64,000 bases of DNA from Flavobacterium sp. AED. GTDB taxonomy: Bacteria; Bacteroidota; Bacteroidia; Flavobacteriales; Flavobacteriaceae. Positions 6,024 through 15,120 of this stretch are shown here, piece by piece; position 1 is the first letter of the stretch; each line of letters starts with the position of its first letter. Made by a program: the position numbers and the translations under genes. Location: assembly GCF_000812945.1 (NCBI RefSeq), contig NZ_JSYM01000001.1, forward strand, positions 1,612,001 to 1,676,000. Direction: 5' to 3'. The notes under the pieces are model-generated. The model saw only the letters and a list, made by a program, of their open reading frames with translations. It searched no databases and was not told the DNA's origin.

Positions 6024-8558
6024 ATGAAACATACCTATACAGTCACCGGAATGTCTTGCGACGGTTGTCGTTCCAAAGTAGAAAAAACATTGAATGCTAT
6101 CGATGAAATTCAAGCAACAGTTACTCTAGATCCGCCAATGGCGACTATAACAATGGATAAACACATTCCTACAACTCAATTACAAGAGGCTTTAACTACC
6201 ATCGGAAACTATGCAATTACAATGAATAACGGGGGTGATTCTCATGGAACAACTGAGAAATCAATGGAAAATTCATGTTGCAGTTCGAATAAACAACTAG
6301 AGAAAACGACAATAACTTTACCCGATAATGCGCAAGGCAAATACTATTGTCCGATGCATTGTGAGGGCGAAAAAGTCTATGATAAATCAGGAAGTTGCCC
6401 AGTTTGTGGAATGGATTTGGTCAAAGAAGCAGCATTGACAAACAGTAAAACGTTGTACACTTGTCCTATGCATCCTGAAATAATTAAAGAAGGTCCCGGT
6501 TCCTGTCCTATTTGTGGAATGGATTTAGTGCCGATGGAGCCTACTGATTCTGAAGAAAATAAGGTGTATAATGACTTGGTGCGTAAAATGAAAATCGCAG
6601 TGATTTTTACAGTTCCAGTGTTCTTAATTACCATGTCGGATATGATTCCGAATAATCCATTAATGAAAATTATGGATGTTTCAAAATGGAATTTGGTACA
6701 GCTAATTTTATCGCTTCCAGTAGTTTTTTATGCGTGTTGGATGTTTTTTGAGCGCGCTTGGAAATCCATTAGTACTTGGAATCTCAATATGTTTACCCTT
6801 ATCGGAATTGGTACAGGAGTGGCGTTTTTATTTAGTTTAGTCGGATTGTTTTTTCCAACTATTTTTCCAAATGAATTTAAAACCCATAACGGAACGGTTT
6901 CACTCTATTTTGAAGCAACAACAGTCATACTGACTTTAGTTTTATTAGGGCAATTATTAGAAGCCAGAGCACATAGTAGAACCAGTGGTGCGATAAAAGA
7001 ATTGTTGAAATTAGCACCAATCGAAGCCACTTTGGTTAGCGATGGCGCGGATAAAGTAATTTCAATTCACGATATCAAAAAAGGAGATTTATTGCGTGTA
7101 AAGCCTGGAGATAAAATTCCGGTCGATGGAAAAATCACCGATGGAGAAAGTACCATTGATGAATCGATGATTTCTGGAGAGCCTATTCCCGTTGATAAAA
7201 AAAAGGATGATTCCGTTATCGCAGGAACAATAAACGGAAATAAATCCTTTGTGATGATTGCTGAAAAAGTAGGTTCGGAAACTTTGCTTTCGCAAATTGT
7301 ACAAATGGTCAATACTGCCAGTAGGTCTAAAGCACCAATCCAAAAACTAGCGGATAAAATCGCTAAATATTTTGTGCCTATTGTTGTTTTTGTATCGGTA
7401 ATAACCTTTTTTGTTTGGGCAAAATTTGGACCGGAGCCTGCACTGGTTTATGGATTTATTAATGCGATCGCCGTATTAATCATTGCGTGCCCATGTGCTT
7501 TGGGATTAGCCACGCCTATGTCAGTAATGGTTGGTGTTGGGAAAGGAGCGCAATCAGGGGTTTTGATAAAAAATGCCGAAGCACTGGAAAATATGAACAA
7601 AGTGAGTGTTCTAATTACAGATAAAACTGGGACAATTACCGAAGGAAAACCTTCCGTTGAAAAAGTATTTGCTATAAATAATGATGAAAATTCGCTATTG
7701 CAAAGTATTGCTTCCTTAAATCAGTATAGCGAACATCCTTTGGCGCAAGCCGTAGTCAATTTTGCGAAAGCGAAAGGAGTTTCATTAATCGAAGTAATGG
7801 ATTTTGAAGCGATTTCCGGAAAAGGGGTTATTGGTACGGTAACCAATAAAAAAGTGGCTCTTGGAAATAAAAAATTAATAGAACAGGTGAGTGCTACGGT
7901 TTCTGAAGAGTTAGAAAATCAAATTATAGCAGAACAAAAACTAGGGAAAACAGTTTCTTATATTTCAGTTGACGGAATAGCGGTGGGGTTTGTATCGATT
8001 ACTGATGCTATAAAAACAACAAGTGTCGAGGCTATAAAAGAACTGATGCGTCAAGGAGTTGAAGTAATTATGCTTACGGGTGATAATGAAAATACAGCAA
8101 AAGCAGTGGCGACACAATTGAATTTAAGTTCTTATAAAGCGGGTTGTTTGCCCGAAGATAAGCTCAAGGAAATTAAACGATTGCAATCCGAAGGGAAAAT
8201 TGTAGCTATGGCTGGTGATGGAATAAATGACGCTCCGGCTTTGGCGCAAGCCGACATAGGAATTGCTATGGGAACCGGAACAGATGTTGCCATTGAAAGT
8301 GCTAAAATTACATTGGTGAAAGGAGATTTACAAGGAATCGTAAAAGCCAAAAACTTAAGTCATGCCGTGATGCGAAATATTAAGCAAAATTTATTTTTCG
8401 CTTTTTTCTATAATGTGTTGGGAATTCCAATTGCAGCGGGTGTTTTGTATCCGTTTTTTGGAGTTTTGCTTTCGCCAATGATTGCGGCTTTGGCGATGAG
8501 TTTTAGCTCGGTTTCGGTAATTGCCAATGCGTTGCGATTGCGAAATTTAAAACTATAA
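6024..8558 (+). CDS. copA: Cu+-exporting P1B-type ATPase
   Basis: 844 residues. N-terminal HMA domain with GMSCDGC (Cys12, Cys15), then two heavy-metal-binding domains at about 107-133 and 147-172 (CPMH...CPVCGMDL and CPMHPE...CPICGMDL). The catalytic core follows: CPC at 489-491 in the ion-path helix, phosphorylated Asp533 in DKTGT, HP at 571-572, and GDGINDAP at 731-738. The last membrane helices carry YN and MSFSS, the Cu+ (P1B-1) signature. It pumps Cu+ (possibly Ag+) out of the cytoplasm to the periplasm, where the next gene's oxidase can act on it. The oxidase ATG is one base after its stop. Confidence 0.95.
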   Translation: MKHTYTVTGMSCDGCRSKVEKTLNAIDEIQATVTLDPPMATITMDKHIPTTQLQEALTTIGNYAITMNNGGDSHGTTEKSMENSCCSSNKQLEKTTITLPDNAQGKYYCPMHCEGEKVYDKSGSCPVCGMDLVKEAALTNSKTLYTCPMHPEIIKEGPGSCPICGMDLVPMEPTDSEENKVYNDLVRKMKIAVIFTVPVFLITMSDMIPNNPLMKIMDVSKWNLVQLILSLPVVFYACWMFFERAWKSISTWNLNMFTLIGIGTGVAFLFSLVGLFFPTIFPNEFKTHNGTVSLYFEATTVILTLVLLGQLLEARAHSRTSGAIKELLKLAPIEATLVSDGADKVISIHDIKKGDLLRVKPGDKIPVDGKITDGESTIDESMISGEPIPVDKKKDDSVIAGTINGNKSFVMIAEKVGSETLLSQIVQMVNTASRSKAPIQKLADKIAKYFVPIVVFVSVITFFVWAKFGPEPALVYGFINAIAVLIIACPCALGLATPMSVMVGVGKGAQSGVLIKNAEALENMNKVSVLITDKTGTITEGKPSVEKVFAINNDENSLLQSIASLNQYSEHPLAQAVVNFAKAKGVSLIEVMDFEAISGKGVIGTVTNKKVALGNKKLIEQVSATVSEELENQIIAEQKLGKTVSYISVDGIAVGFVSITDAIKTTSVEAIKELMRQGVEVIMLTGDNENTAKAVATQLNLSSYKAGCLPEDKLKEIKRLQSEGKIVAMAGDGINDAPALAQADIGIAMGTGTDVAIESAKITLVKGDLQGIVKAKNLSHAVMRNIKQNLFFAFFYNVLGIPIAAGVLYPFFGVLLSPMIAALAMSFSSVSVIANALRLRNLKL

Positions 8559-8559
8559 A

Positions 8560-10830
8560 ATGAAAAAATACTCCATAATTATAATCTTGATTTTTGCTTT
8601 GAATGCTGAGGCGCAAAAAGTGGTTCGTTACGATTTATATGTTCGGGACACCATCGTTACTTTTGGCGATAAATCTAAAAGAGCGATTGCCGTAAATGGA
8701 CAAATTCCCATGCCAACGCTCACTTTTACCGAAGGTGATATTGCCGAAATTTATGTACACAATGAATTAAATGAAGATACTTCGTTGCATTGGCACGGAT
8801 TGTTTTTGCCGAATCAATATGATGGTGTTCCTAATTTGACACAAATGCCAATCAAACCACATACAACCCATAAATATACGTTCCCAATTATCCAAAATGG
8901 AACCCATTGGTATCATAGTCATACTGGATTGCAGGAACAAATTGGGATGTATGGTTTGTTTATTATGAATAAAAAAGCAGATGATTCGACTTTTAGAAAA
9001 GGAATAGATAATTTACTAACTGTTCCAATTATTTTGAGTGAATGGACGGATATGAAGCCTGAAAATGTGCATCGAATGTTACATAGCGCTTCTGATTGGT
9101 TTGCAATTCAAAAAGGGACAACACAAAGTTATTCTGAAGCCGTAAAAGCGGGGCATTTCAAAACAAAAGTCACTAACGAATGGAAGCGAATGAATGCCAT
9201 GGATGTTAGTGATGTCTACTACAATAAATTTCTAATTAACGGGAAAAACGAAAGCCAACTTTCACAGTTAAAAGGGGGTGATAAAGTCCGATTGCGAATT
9301 GCAAATGGAGGTGCATCAACGTATTTTTGGTTGACCTATGCCGGTGGAAAAATCACAGTCGTTGCCAATGATGGAAATGATGTGGAGCCTGTAGAAGTCG
9401 ACAGGCTAATTGTTCCAGTTGCTGAAACATATGACGTAATTGTAAAGATTCCTGCCGATAAAACGGCGTATGAGTTTTTAGTAACCTCAGAAGATAGAAC
9501 CAAATCAGCTTCCTTGTATTTAGGGGATGGTGTGAAACAATTAATTTCTCCTTTGCCCAAATTAAAATATTTTGAAGGAATGAAAATGATGAACGGCATG
9601 ATGAAAATGAATGGGGATTTAGATGATATGGGAATGCAAATGTCACTCAATAAAATGGATATGAATGTGGTGATGTATCCTGAAATTACTGGAAAAGAAG
9701 AGGACAGCCGGAAGAATATAGAGCAAAGAAAAGATGAAAAAATGGATCATGCTTCACATGACATGGGGAAAATGAAAATGACTGAAGATGATTACAACAG
9801 CAATGAACTTTCAGATATCACGACTTTGAATTATGTGATGCTGAAATCACCCACTAAAACAACATTACCAAAAGACGCACCCGTAAAAGAATTAAAGTTT
9901 GAACTTACAGGGAATATGAACCGTTATGTTTGGAGTTTGGATAATAAAGTAGTTTCGGAAACTGATAAAATCTTGATTAAAAAAGGAGAAATTATCCGCA
10001 TGGTACTTCACAATAATTCGATGATGCGACATCCGATGCATTTGCACGGACATGATTTTAGGGTAATTAATGGGCAAGGGGATTATTCACCATTGAAAAA
10101 CACGATTGATATCATGCCAATGGAAACCGATACCTTGGAATTTGCTGCTACCGAAAGTGGCGATTGGTTTTTTCATTGCCATATTTTGTATCACATGATG
10201 AGCGGTATGGGCAGGATTTTCTCTTATGAAAATTCTCCTGTTAATCCCGAAATACCAAATCCGAAATTAGCGCAACGCAAATTATTTGGTGATGATCGCG
10301 CTTTTCATTTGATGGCCGAAAATGATTTTGCCACCAATGGAAACGATGGAATGGCAATGTTAGGAAATACGCGTTGGAGTATTGGAACCGAATGGCGTTT
10401 GGGTTACAGCGATCATCACGGTTATGAAACCGAAACACATATTGGGCGATACATTGGGAAAATGCAATGGCTGATGCCGTTCATTGGTTTTGACTGGAGG
10501 TACCGAAAAATGGAAATGGGAGCAATGGAAGAGAATCTTTTTGGTCAAACCAATACCAAAGACAATCGCGCCGTTTTCAGTGCCGGAGTCGAATATATTT
10601 TGCCAATGCTAATCAAAGCACAAGTGGAAATGTTTACAGACGGAAATTTAAGGTTGCAATTTGAACGTATGGATATTCCTGTTTCCAAAAGATTGCGCAT
10701 GAATTTAATGTGGAATACCGATAGGGAATACATGGTAGGTTTGCGCTATATCGTGAAGAGAAATGTTGGAATTACAACGCATTATGACAGCGATATGGGA
10801 TTTGGTTTTGGATTAAATTTGAATTATTAA
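8560..10830 (+). CDS. Multicopper oxidase with C-terminal beta-barrel-like extension
   Basis: 756 residues with a signal peptide (about 1-18). Cupredoxin domains carry the four copper-ligand blocks: HWHG (77-80), HWYHSH (116-121), HPMHLHGH (491-498) and HCHILYHMMSGM (539-550), with type 1 Cys540. A Met-rich stretch before the last cupredoxin, plus a second MDHASHDMGKMKM patch, resembles CopA/PcoA-type cuprous oxidases. About 200 residues follow the last copper site. They show alternating aromatic and polar strands and end in GFGLNLNY, like CopB-type outer-membrane barrels. Cu+ oxidation in the periplasm or at the outer membrane is the likely role. The oxidase call is firm; the barrel is inferred. 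Confidence 0.92.
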   Translation: MKKYSIIIILIFALNAEAQKVVRYDLYVRDTIVTFGDKSKRAIAVNGQIPMPTLTFTEGDIAEIYVHNELNEDTSLHWHGLFLPNQYDGVPNLTQMPIKPHTTHKYTFPIIQNGTHWYHSHTGLQEQIGMYGLFIMNKKADDSTFRKGIDNLLTVPIILSEWTDMKPENVHRMLHSASDWFAIQKGTTQSYSEAVKAGHFKTKVTNEWKRMNAMDVSDVYYNKFLINGKNESQLSQLKGGDKVRLRIANGGASTYFWLTYAGGKITVVANDGNDVEPVEVDRLIVPVAETYDVIVKIPADKTAYEFLVTSEDRTKSASLYLGDGVKQLISPLPKLKYFEGMKMMNGMMKMNGDLDDMGMQMSLNKMDMNVVMYPEITGKEEDSRKNIEQRKDEKMDHASHDMGKMKMTEDDYNSNELSDITTLNYVMLKSPTKTTLPKDAPVKELKFELTGNMNRYVWSLDNKVVSETDKILIKKGEIIRMVLHNNSMMRHPMHLHGHDFRVINGQGDYSPLKNTIDIMPMETDTLEFAATESGDWFFHCHILYHMMSGMGRIFSYENSPVNPEIPNPKLAQRKLFGDDRAFHLMAENDFATNGNDGMAMLGNTRWSIGTEWRLGYSDHHGYETETHIGRYIGKMQWLMPFIGFDWRYRKMEMGAMEENLFGQTNTKDNRAVFSAGVEYILPMLIKAQVEMFTDGNLRLQFERMDIPVSKRLRMNLMWNTDREYMVGLRYIVKRNVGITTHYDSDMGFGFGLNLNY

Positions 10831-10944
10831 AATACGACAGAAGTATTTATATAGTATGAGAAATACTTTGCTCAGCTTGGGTAGATTATAGCGTTTTGTA
10901 TCTTGTGTTGTTTAAAGTTTTATTTAATCTCTAAAATATAAGCT

Positions 10945-11082
10945 ATGTTTAATATCGGTAATGGAGAAATGCACATGGAATCCTACTCATTTATGGGAAT
11001 ACATGTTTTTTGGTGGTTTTCAATAGTCGTTTTAGGACTGGCATTATTAGTGGGAGCTCACAGGTATCGGAGAAGAAAGTGA
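10945..11082 (+). CDS. 45-aa His/Met-containing single-span membrane protein
   Basis: A short ORF of 45 residues: a Met/His N-terminus (MFNIGNGEMHMESYSFMG), one hydrophobic helix with a Trp pair, and a basic end (RYRRRK) that would place the C-terminus in the cytoplasm. It lies 114 nt after the oxidase, same strand. A TTG-N19-TATCTTGT sequence at 10877-10906 is a weak promoter candidate. Tiny membrane proteins of this layout, often with a SHOCT tail, occur in copper clusters; this one has no SHOCT. Likely real from composition and context, function unknown. Confidence 0.55.
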   Translation: MFNIGNGEMHMESYSFMGIHVFWWFSIVVLGLALLVGAHRYRRRK

Positions 11083-11179
11083 TAATGATCTTTAATCTGA
11101 AAAAATAAAAACAGCAGCCCCAATGGTTTGGCTGAAAGTGTGGACATTTTAAATGAAAAAATTGCCCTAGCTTTTTTGT

Positions 11180-11215
11180 ATTGTGTCTAACTGTTATAAA
11201 ATAGTAAGACACAAT
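11180..11215. terminator. Hairpin between convergent small genes
   Basis: ATTGTGTCT (11180-11188) and AGACACAAT (11207-11215) are perfect 9-bp arms with a further ACT/AGT pair inside. No T run follows directly on either strand, so this is a weak terminator candidate. Confidence 0.4.
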
Positions 11216-11219
11216 CAAA

Positions 11220-11399
11220 TCAGTCTTTTTTATGTTGTTCTGTGTGGTTTTGATTTCCGTTAATCGTATGGTCTCCCACGTTCATTCCGTTTGACATTCC
11301 GATCATAAAAGCAGTAATAATTAGCATAATTTTTCTTTTGGCCCAAAGAATAGGGCGTTTAGATTGCTCTAAACGTGTTTTATTGTTGTGTTTATGCAT
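11220..11399 (-). CDS. 59-aa His/Asn-rich single-span membrane protein
   Basis: 59 residues from the ATG at 11399. A basic cytoplasmic N-terminus (MHKHNNKTRLEQSKRP) leads into one hydrophobic segment (IMLIITAFMIGM) and a polar tail with several His and Asn residues (GDHTINGNQNHTEQHKKD). It is 77 nt downstream of the 122-aa gene on the same strand and convergent with the copper island. Coding character is good but no family is recognised. His-rich ends beside copper genes hint at metal, without proof. Confidence 0.55.
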   Translation of the reverse strand: MHKHNNKTRLEQSKRPILWAKRKIMLIITAFMIGMSNGMNVGDHTINGNQNHTEQHKKD

Positions 11400-11476
11400 T
11401 TTGTAAATGATAAATGATTATACATTTGGTATCATCTTTATGCATGGGATTGCATAAATGCGTAGAAAGAAATTTT

Positions 11477-11845
11477 CTAGGCTATGTATAAACTTTTATA
11501 GGAGTTTGGGGAAGGAATCATTTCATTTACAAAGAGGTGTTGCGTTGCAAATGAACGTACTTTTTGATAAAGCAGCGTTTGTGATTTTTGAAGAACCGGA
11601 ATTTTAAAACTATAAATATCTTGAAATTGGAGATAAGCTAAGTGAAACAGGAAGGTTTTTTCAGACGAATTTATCTGATTAAAAACATATAATTTCGAAC
11701 CTTTATAGTTTAATTCTCTTCTTAGAATTACGTTCGAGAATTGATAATAATCTACTGAATTTGATTGAGAATTTAAAGCACCATCATTTACCATCAGGCC
11801 AAAAGCCAGAAAGAGAGAAATGAGATATTTTAAATGCTTTGTCAA
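11477..11845 (-). CDS. Exported hypothetical protein, TTG start
   Basis: 122 residues starting at a TTG; upstream in-frame stops leave no ATG, and the next internal ATG (residue 18) would remove most of the signal peptide. Residues 1-25 are a plausible signal sequence; the rest mixes aromatic and polar residues without Cys, His clusters or a known domain. It probably forms a two-gene unit with the 59-aa gene. The size class and the position beside copper genes resemble the Cys-rich gene at 2641, but there is no clear homology. Function unknown. Confidence 0.55.
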   Translation of the reverse strand: MTKHLKYLISLFLAFGLMVNDGALNSQSNSVDYYQFSNVILRRELNYKGSKLYVFNQINSSEKTFLFHLAYLQFQDIYSFKIPVLQKSQTLLYQKVRSFATQHLFVNEMIPSPNSYKSLYIA

Positions 11846-11999
11846 TTTATTATTTTAATTATTGCTAGTTGTATTGCTTTCCTAGGTTTTGTTAGGATTC
11901 TGGAGCTTGTGACACAAATTTATTCTTTGAATGAAGACTTTGCGGAGCCGGAGGGGTTGTTGTTTTCATTTGCTACGAATTTAGCCAATAATTTAAAAC

Positions 12000-13781
12000 T
12001 TACAATTTCAGAAATTTCTTTGAAATGATTTCTTTTTCTGTATAGATTGTCAGGAAGTAAGTTCCGGAGACTAGTTGTGAAACATCGATATTATATATAC
12101 TTTCATTCAAAGAAGGCAGGATATTTCCCAGTGTTTTTCCTGTCAAATCAATAAGTGTTATTTTTTTGATTTTCTGGTTGTTTGTGTTGATATTCAATTT
12201 ATTGTGTGTTGGATTTGGAGATAATACAATTGTATTAGAAGGTTGCGCGTTTTCAGTAATGCCTAAACTGTCGTATGAAATCTGAGCAGTAAAGGCATCA
12301 TCTTGCCCGGTATAACCACCAGTTGCAGTTGTAATACTGACTGAATTTCCATAATCCAAAGTAGCGCTAAACCTTCCTGAAATATAAGCCGAGTTGTTCC
12401 TAATATCTAACCCATGAAACCAAATATGCCATATGTTTTTTAGGTGATACATATTGAGATAATTACCGTTTGATGGACTGATTTCAGCCAATGACATTCC
12501 CATTTGCTGTCCCCGAGATGGATCATTATAAGTAGTGTTACTTCCCGCAACACCATTTACGGTATAATTGAATGTTCCCAAATAATTCATACCAACGAAC
12601 ACACGACCGTCATCATTGATGTCAATAATCGAGGCTGTTCTTCCACTGGAATTGGTAGAAGTGCCTCCGTCGAGCTTTTTTGCCCACAACATATTACTTT
12701 CTGAATTCATTTTTCCAAAAAAAGGTGTCGATTGACTGCTGTCATTGATGCCGCTATCCAGAACAAAACTTGTATTAGAAGGTTCGAGATTAATATGATT
12801 GGTGAAGTTACCGGAAAAATAAATATTATTATCCGCATCAATCGCAACTGCATTGGCTTGTTCTGCTGAGTTATAGTTGCCAATCATTGTTCCTTGTGCA
12901 GTTTTTGCCCAGATAAAATCGCCATTGCTGCCAAGCTTCACAATAGCTAAATCAGGGTAATTCAAATCAGACTGAATATAATTTCCTGACGGTGGATTGA
13001 GATAAACATTTCCATAAGTACCACCAGCTACAATAATATTGTTTTGAGAATCTGTGGTAATATCGTTGATTCTGTATCGCCCGTATAAGTTTGAGGCGAA
13101 AATTTTATTCCAAATGAAGCCACCTTCTTTATCTATTTTCATGATGAAATTGTTGCGTCCTGTCGCTGTACTGGCTTGAATGGTATTTCCAAAATCAAAA
13201 TCTATGCTGTTCTGAAATTCTCCTGTGAGCAAGATATTGTTTTCGTTATCAATCTCTATTCCTGTAGTTTCTATTCCTGAATTAATTATCGAACCAAATT
13301 GAAAATGTTTGCCCCAGATGTATTCGCCACTGGTGCTTAATTTTACAACATAGGCACTCGGATATGGAGAAACAACCGTATGGATGTCAGTTCCGTTACC
13401 CGGATTAAGGTCAATGGAACCTGTAAATTGTGAAGTCAGGTACAGATTATTGCTGCCATCAAGCGTTAAATAGGATGACTCCATGTGCATTTCGTTCTTG
13501 AAAACTTTAACCCAAAGCAAGCTTCCTGTCGGACTCAATTTTTGGACATATACATCGCCATATTGCATCGCTACCTCAGTAATATTTGTATTTCCGGAAT
13601 CGAAATTGGTCGTTTGTCTGAAAATCCCCGAAGCATAGGTATTTCCGTTAGTATCAGCTAGAATATTCGAACCAATATCTAATTGGTCTGGACCACCAGT
13701 TGCCCTCGCCCATTGAGCCGTTTGTCCATAAGTGATTCCCGTCAGTAAAAAAAGTGCAATCAGTAAAGTATTTTTTTTCAT
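12000..13781 (-). CDS. T9SS type A-sorted beta-propeller-like protein
   Basis: 593 residues: signal peptide 1-19, then many repeats of about 50 residues with patterns such as DNxGNxYxSGxF and FIWAK, the SBBP-type propeller repeats. The last ~80 residues are the T9SS type A sorting tail: LSPNPTHNKLNI, then ITLIDLTGK, then SGTYFLTIYTEKE and the basic end KKFLKL. It is exported by the type IX system and then released or attached at the surface; no catalytic motif is visible. A binding or adhesin role is only a guess. Monocistronic. Confidence 0.88.
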   Translation of the reverse strand: MKKNTLLIALFLLTGITYGQTAQWARATGGPDQLDIGSNILADTNGNTYASGIFRQTTNFDSGNTNITEVAMQYGDVYVQKLSPTGSLLWVKVFKNEMHMESSYLTLDGSNNLYLTSQFTGSIDLNPGNGTDIHTVVSPYPSAYVVKLSTSGEYIWGKHFQFGSIINSGIETTGIEIDNENNILLTGEFQNSIDFDFGNTIQASTATGRNNFIMKIDKEGGFIWNKIFASNLYGRYRINDITTDSQNNIIVAGGTYGNVYLNPPSGNYIQSDLNYPDLAIVKLGSNGDFIWAKTAQGTMIGNYNSAEQANAVAIDADNNIYFSGNFTNHINLEPSNTSFVLDSGINDSSQSTPFFGKMNSESNMLWAKKLDGGTSTNSSGRTASIIDINDDGRVFVGMNYLGTFNYTVNGVAGSNTTYNDPSRGQQMGMSLAEISPSNGNYLNMYHLKNIWHIWFHGLDIRNNSAYISGRFSATLDYGNSVSITTATGGYTGQDDAFTAQISYDSLGITENAQPSNTIVLSPNPTHNKLNINTNNQKIKKITLIDLTGKTLGNILPSLNESIYNIDVSQLVSGTYFLTIYTEKEIISKKFLKL

Positions 13782-13939
13782 AATTTTAGTTCAGATTCAG
13801 CGTTTATAGCAATTTTATGAAATTTATTTTGAGTAGTTTAGTGGTTTTTATATTCTGTCAACGTTCTCATGCTAAATTGGTTTATTCCTAAATTAAGCTA
13901 ATTGATCAAATCAATTTGTAGAAGCTGCTAGCGGTTGGC

Positions 13940-14665
13940 TTAACTTTTAGATACAAGTTTAATAGGATTTTGATTAAATTCCATAAAGTGAAATAATGCA
14001 TCTTTATTTAATTCATCAATAAGTTTTGCAACAATAGATTTCGTTTCTATACTTGAATTAACTCCAAAATACACATTCTTAATATTTGTTCCTTCATAGT
14101 GATAATAGCAAGGTTTGCTTCTCCATATACGCCATTCCTTTTCTTTACACCAAGAAGTAGATTTCAAAGATAAATCTTGAAAAAAGTATTTTAGATTTTC
14201 ATCTTTACCATTCATAAATTCAGCAATTTTTGAGATGTCCAATTTTGGTAAATAATCAGTGTAATTAATCTTTTGAAAGTGATGGTCAATTTTTGAGTCG
14301 TCGAATTCAAACTCAACAACAAAACCAGTGTGTGATGAAGCATAATGTGACCACATTAAAATGTCGTCAAAAGTTTCGCTTAACGAGCAAAATGCAAAAT
14401 CGTCTAATAATTTTTTTCTTTGAAGATTTATAAAATTTGTTACTTGCTCATTTGAATAATTAAAAATACGTTTCAAACTTGGATTCAAGTGATTTTCAAA
14501 ATATGATTTAAAAACTGTAACTTCTTCAGGAGTTATTTCTCTATTTAAAAAAGCCAAACAATCAGCCGGATCATTCATTTTTTTTGGATAATGACACCAA
14601 AGTCCTCGGACAGAAATCGACTTGAATGAATTCACATTATCCGGATAATATTTATACAGTTTCAT
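13940..14665 (-). CDS. DUF2971 domain protein
   Basis: 241 residues, cytoplasmic. DUF2971 (PF11185) landmarks are in order: LYKYYPDN near the start, a MNDPADC box (the family's FNDPFE position), FCSLSETFDDILMWSHYASSH in the middle, then WCKEKEWRIW and VYFGVNSS near the end. DUF2971 proteins have no established activity and are scattered in accessory regions, some near defence genes, but none are recognised here. The gene stands alone between the T9SS gene and a repeat-filled spacer, so it may be a transferred singleton (inference). Confidence 0.88.
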   Translation of the reverse strand: MKLYKYYPDNVNSFKSISVRGLWCHYPKKMNDPADCLAFLNREITPEEVTVFKSYFENHLNPSLKRIFNYSNEQVTNFINLQRKKLLDDFAFCSLSETFDDILMWSHYASSHTGFVVEFEFDDSKIDHHFQKINYTDYLPKLDISKIAEFMNGKDENLKYFFQDLSLKSTSWCKEKEWRIWRSKPCYYHYEGTNIKNVYFGVNSSIETKSIVAKLIDELNKDALFHFMEFNQNPIKLVSKS

Positions 14666-14846
14666 AGTGTCTTTTCAGTACTTTAATTCTTGAATCTTTA
14701 CGTTAACTTGTTTAGATGTGTGATAAAACTAAAAAGTTACCCCATATTTTGGGTGTATATGGGGGATAATAGTCACATACTTATTTAGTTCAAATATATT
14801 AAAAATTTTTCTTACAAACTATCAAAATTATTGAATACCACGAGTC

Positions 14847-14953
14847 GCGTGAAGGATGGTAGTGGAGCTCTTTTATGGACTGCCTTTTTTTGGCAGGCGA
14901 TAAAAAGCGGGAACGTACAGCTTGACCCGTAGTTTTTACGGAGGGACACGCCC
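14847..14953 (+). repeat. Structured intergenic repeat, copy E1
   Basis: Three-stem layout: outer stem GCGTG (14847-14851) with CACGC (14947-14951); a long second hairpin from CTTTTAT (14870-14876) to ATAAAAAG (14900-14907), tipped by CTGCC/GGCAG; third hairpin CCGTA (14927-14931) with TACGG (14937-14941). Conserved blocks AGTGGA and GACCCG match copy E3 at 49187. It lies in the 455-bp spacer before tig. Confidence 0.7.
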
Positions 14954-15014
14954 AAATTATTTTCCGTTTCAGACCTGTGATTTTATCAAATAACCGCCTA
15001 AAATTCAATCCAGT

Positions 15015-15041
15015 CCCGTCCCGACGCTTCGGGATCGGGAT
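15015..15041. repeat. GC-rich hairpin upstream of the tig promoter
   Basis: TCCCGA (15019-15024) and TCGGGA (15029-15034) form a stem, extended outward by CCCG (15015-15018) and CGGG with a one-base bulge. The same TCCCGA/TCGGGA arms occur in the palindrome at 45609-45624. Confidence 0.5.
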
Positions 15042-15055
15042 CGTGAATAAAAAGC

Positions 15056-15086
15056 TTGTTTGGGTTGTAAAAATTTTATAATTTTG
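15056..15086 (+). promoter_or_regulatory. Promoter of trigger factor
   Basis: TTG (15056-15058), 20-nt spacer, TAATTTTG (15079-15086), 35 nt before the tig ATG. Full match to the Bacteroidetes consensus. Confidence 0.65.
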
Positions 15087-15120
15087 CAGTCCAATTTTAT
15101 TATGTAAATTAAAGAAGAAG

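Noticed and set aside
11834..12028. A 64-codon frame on the + strand with a hydrophobic start
   Set aside because: It overlaps both the N-terminus of the 122-aa gene and the 3' end of the T9SS gene on the other strand; both of those have better coding features.
14799..15008. A 69-codon open frame on the minus strand in the tig spacer
   Set aside because: It is made of the E1 repeat and a GC-rich hairpin; composition is not protein-like and no start context is seen.
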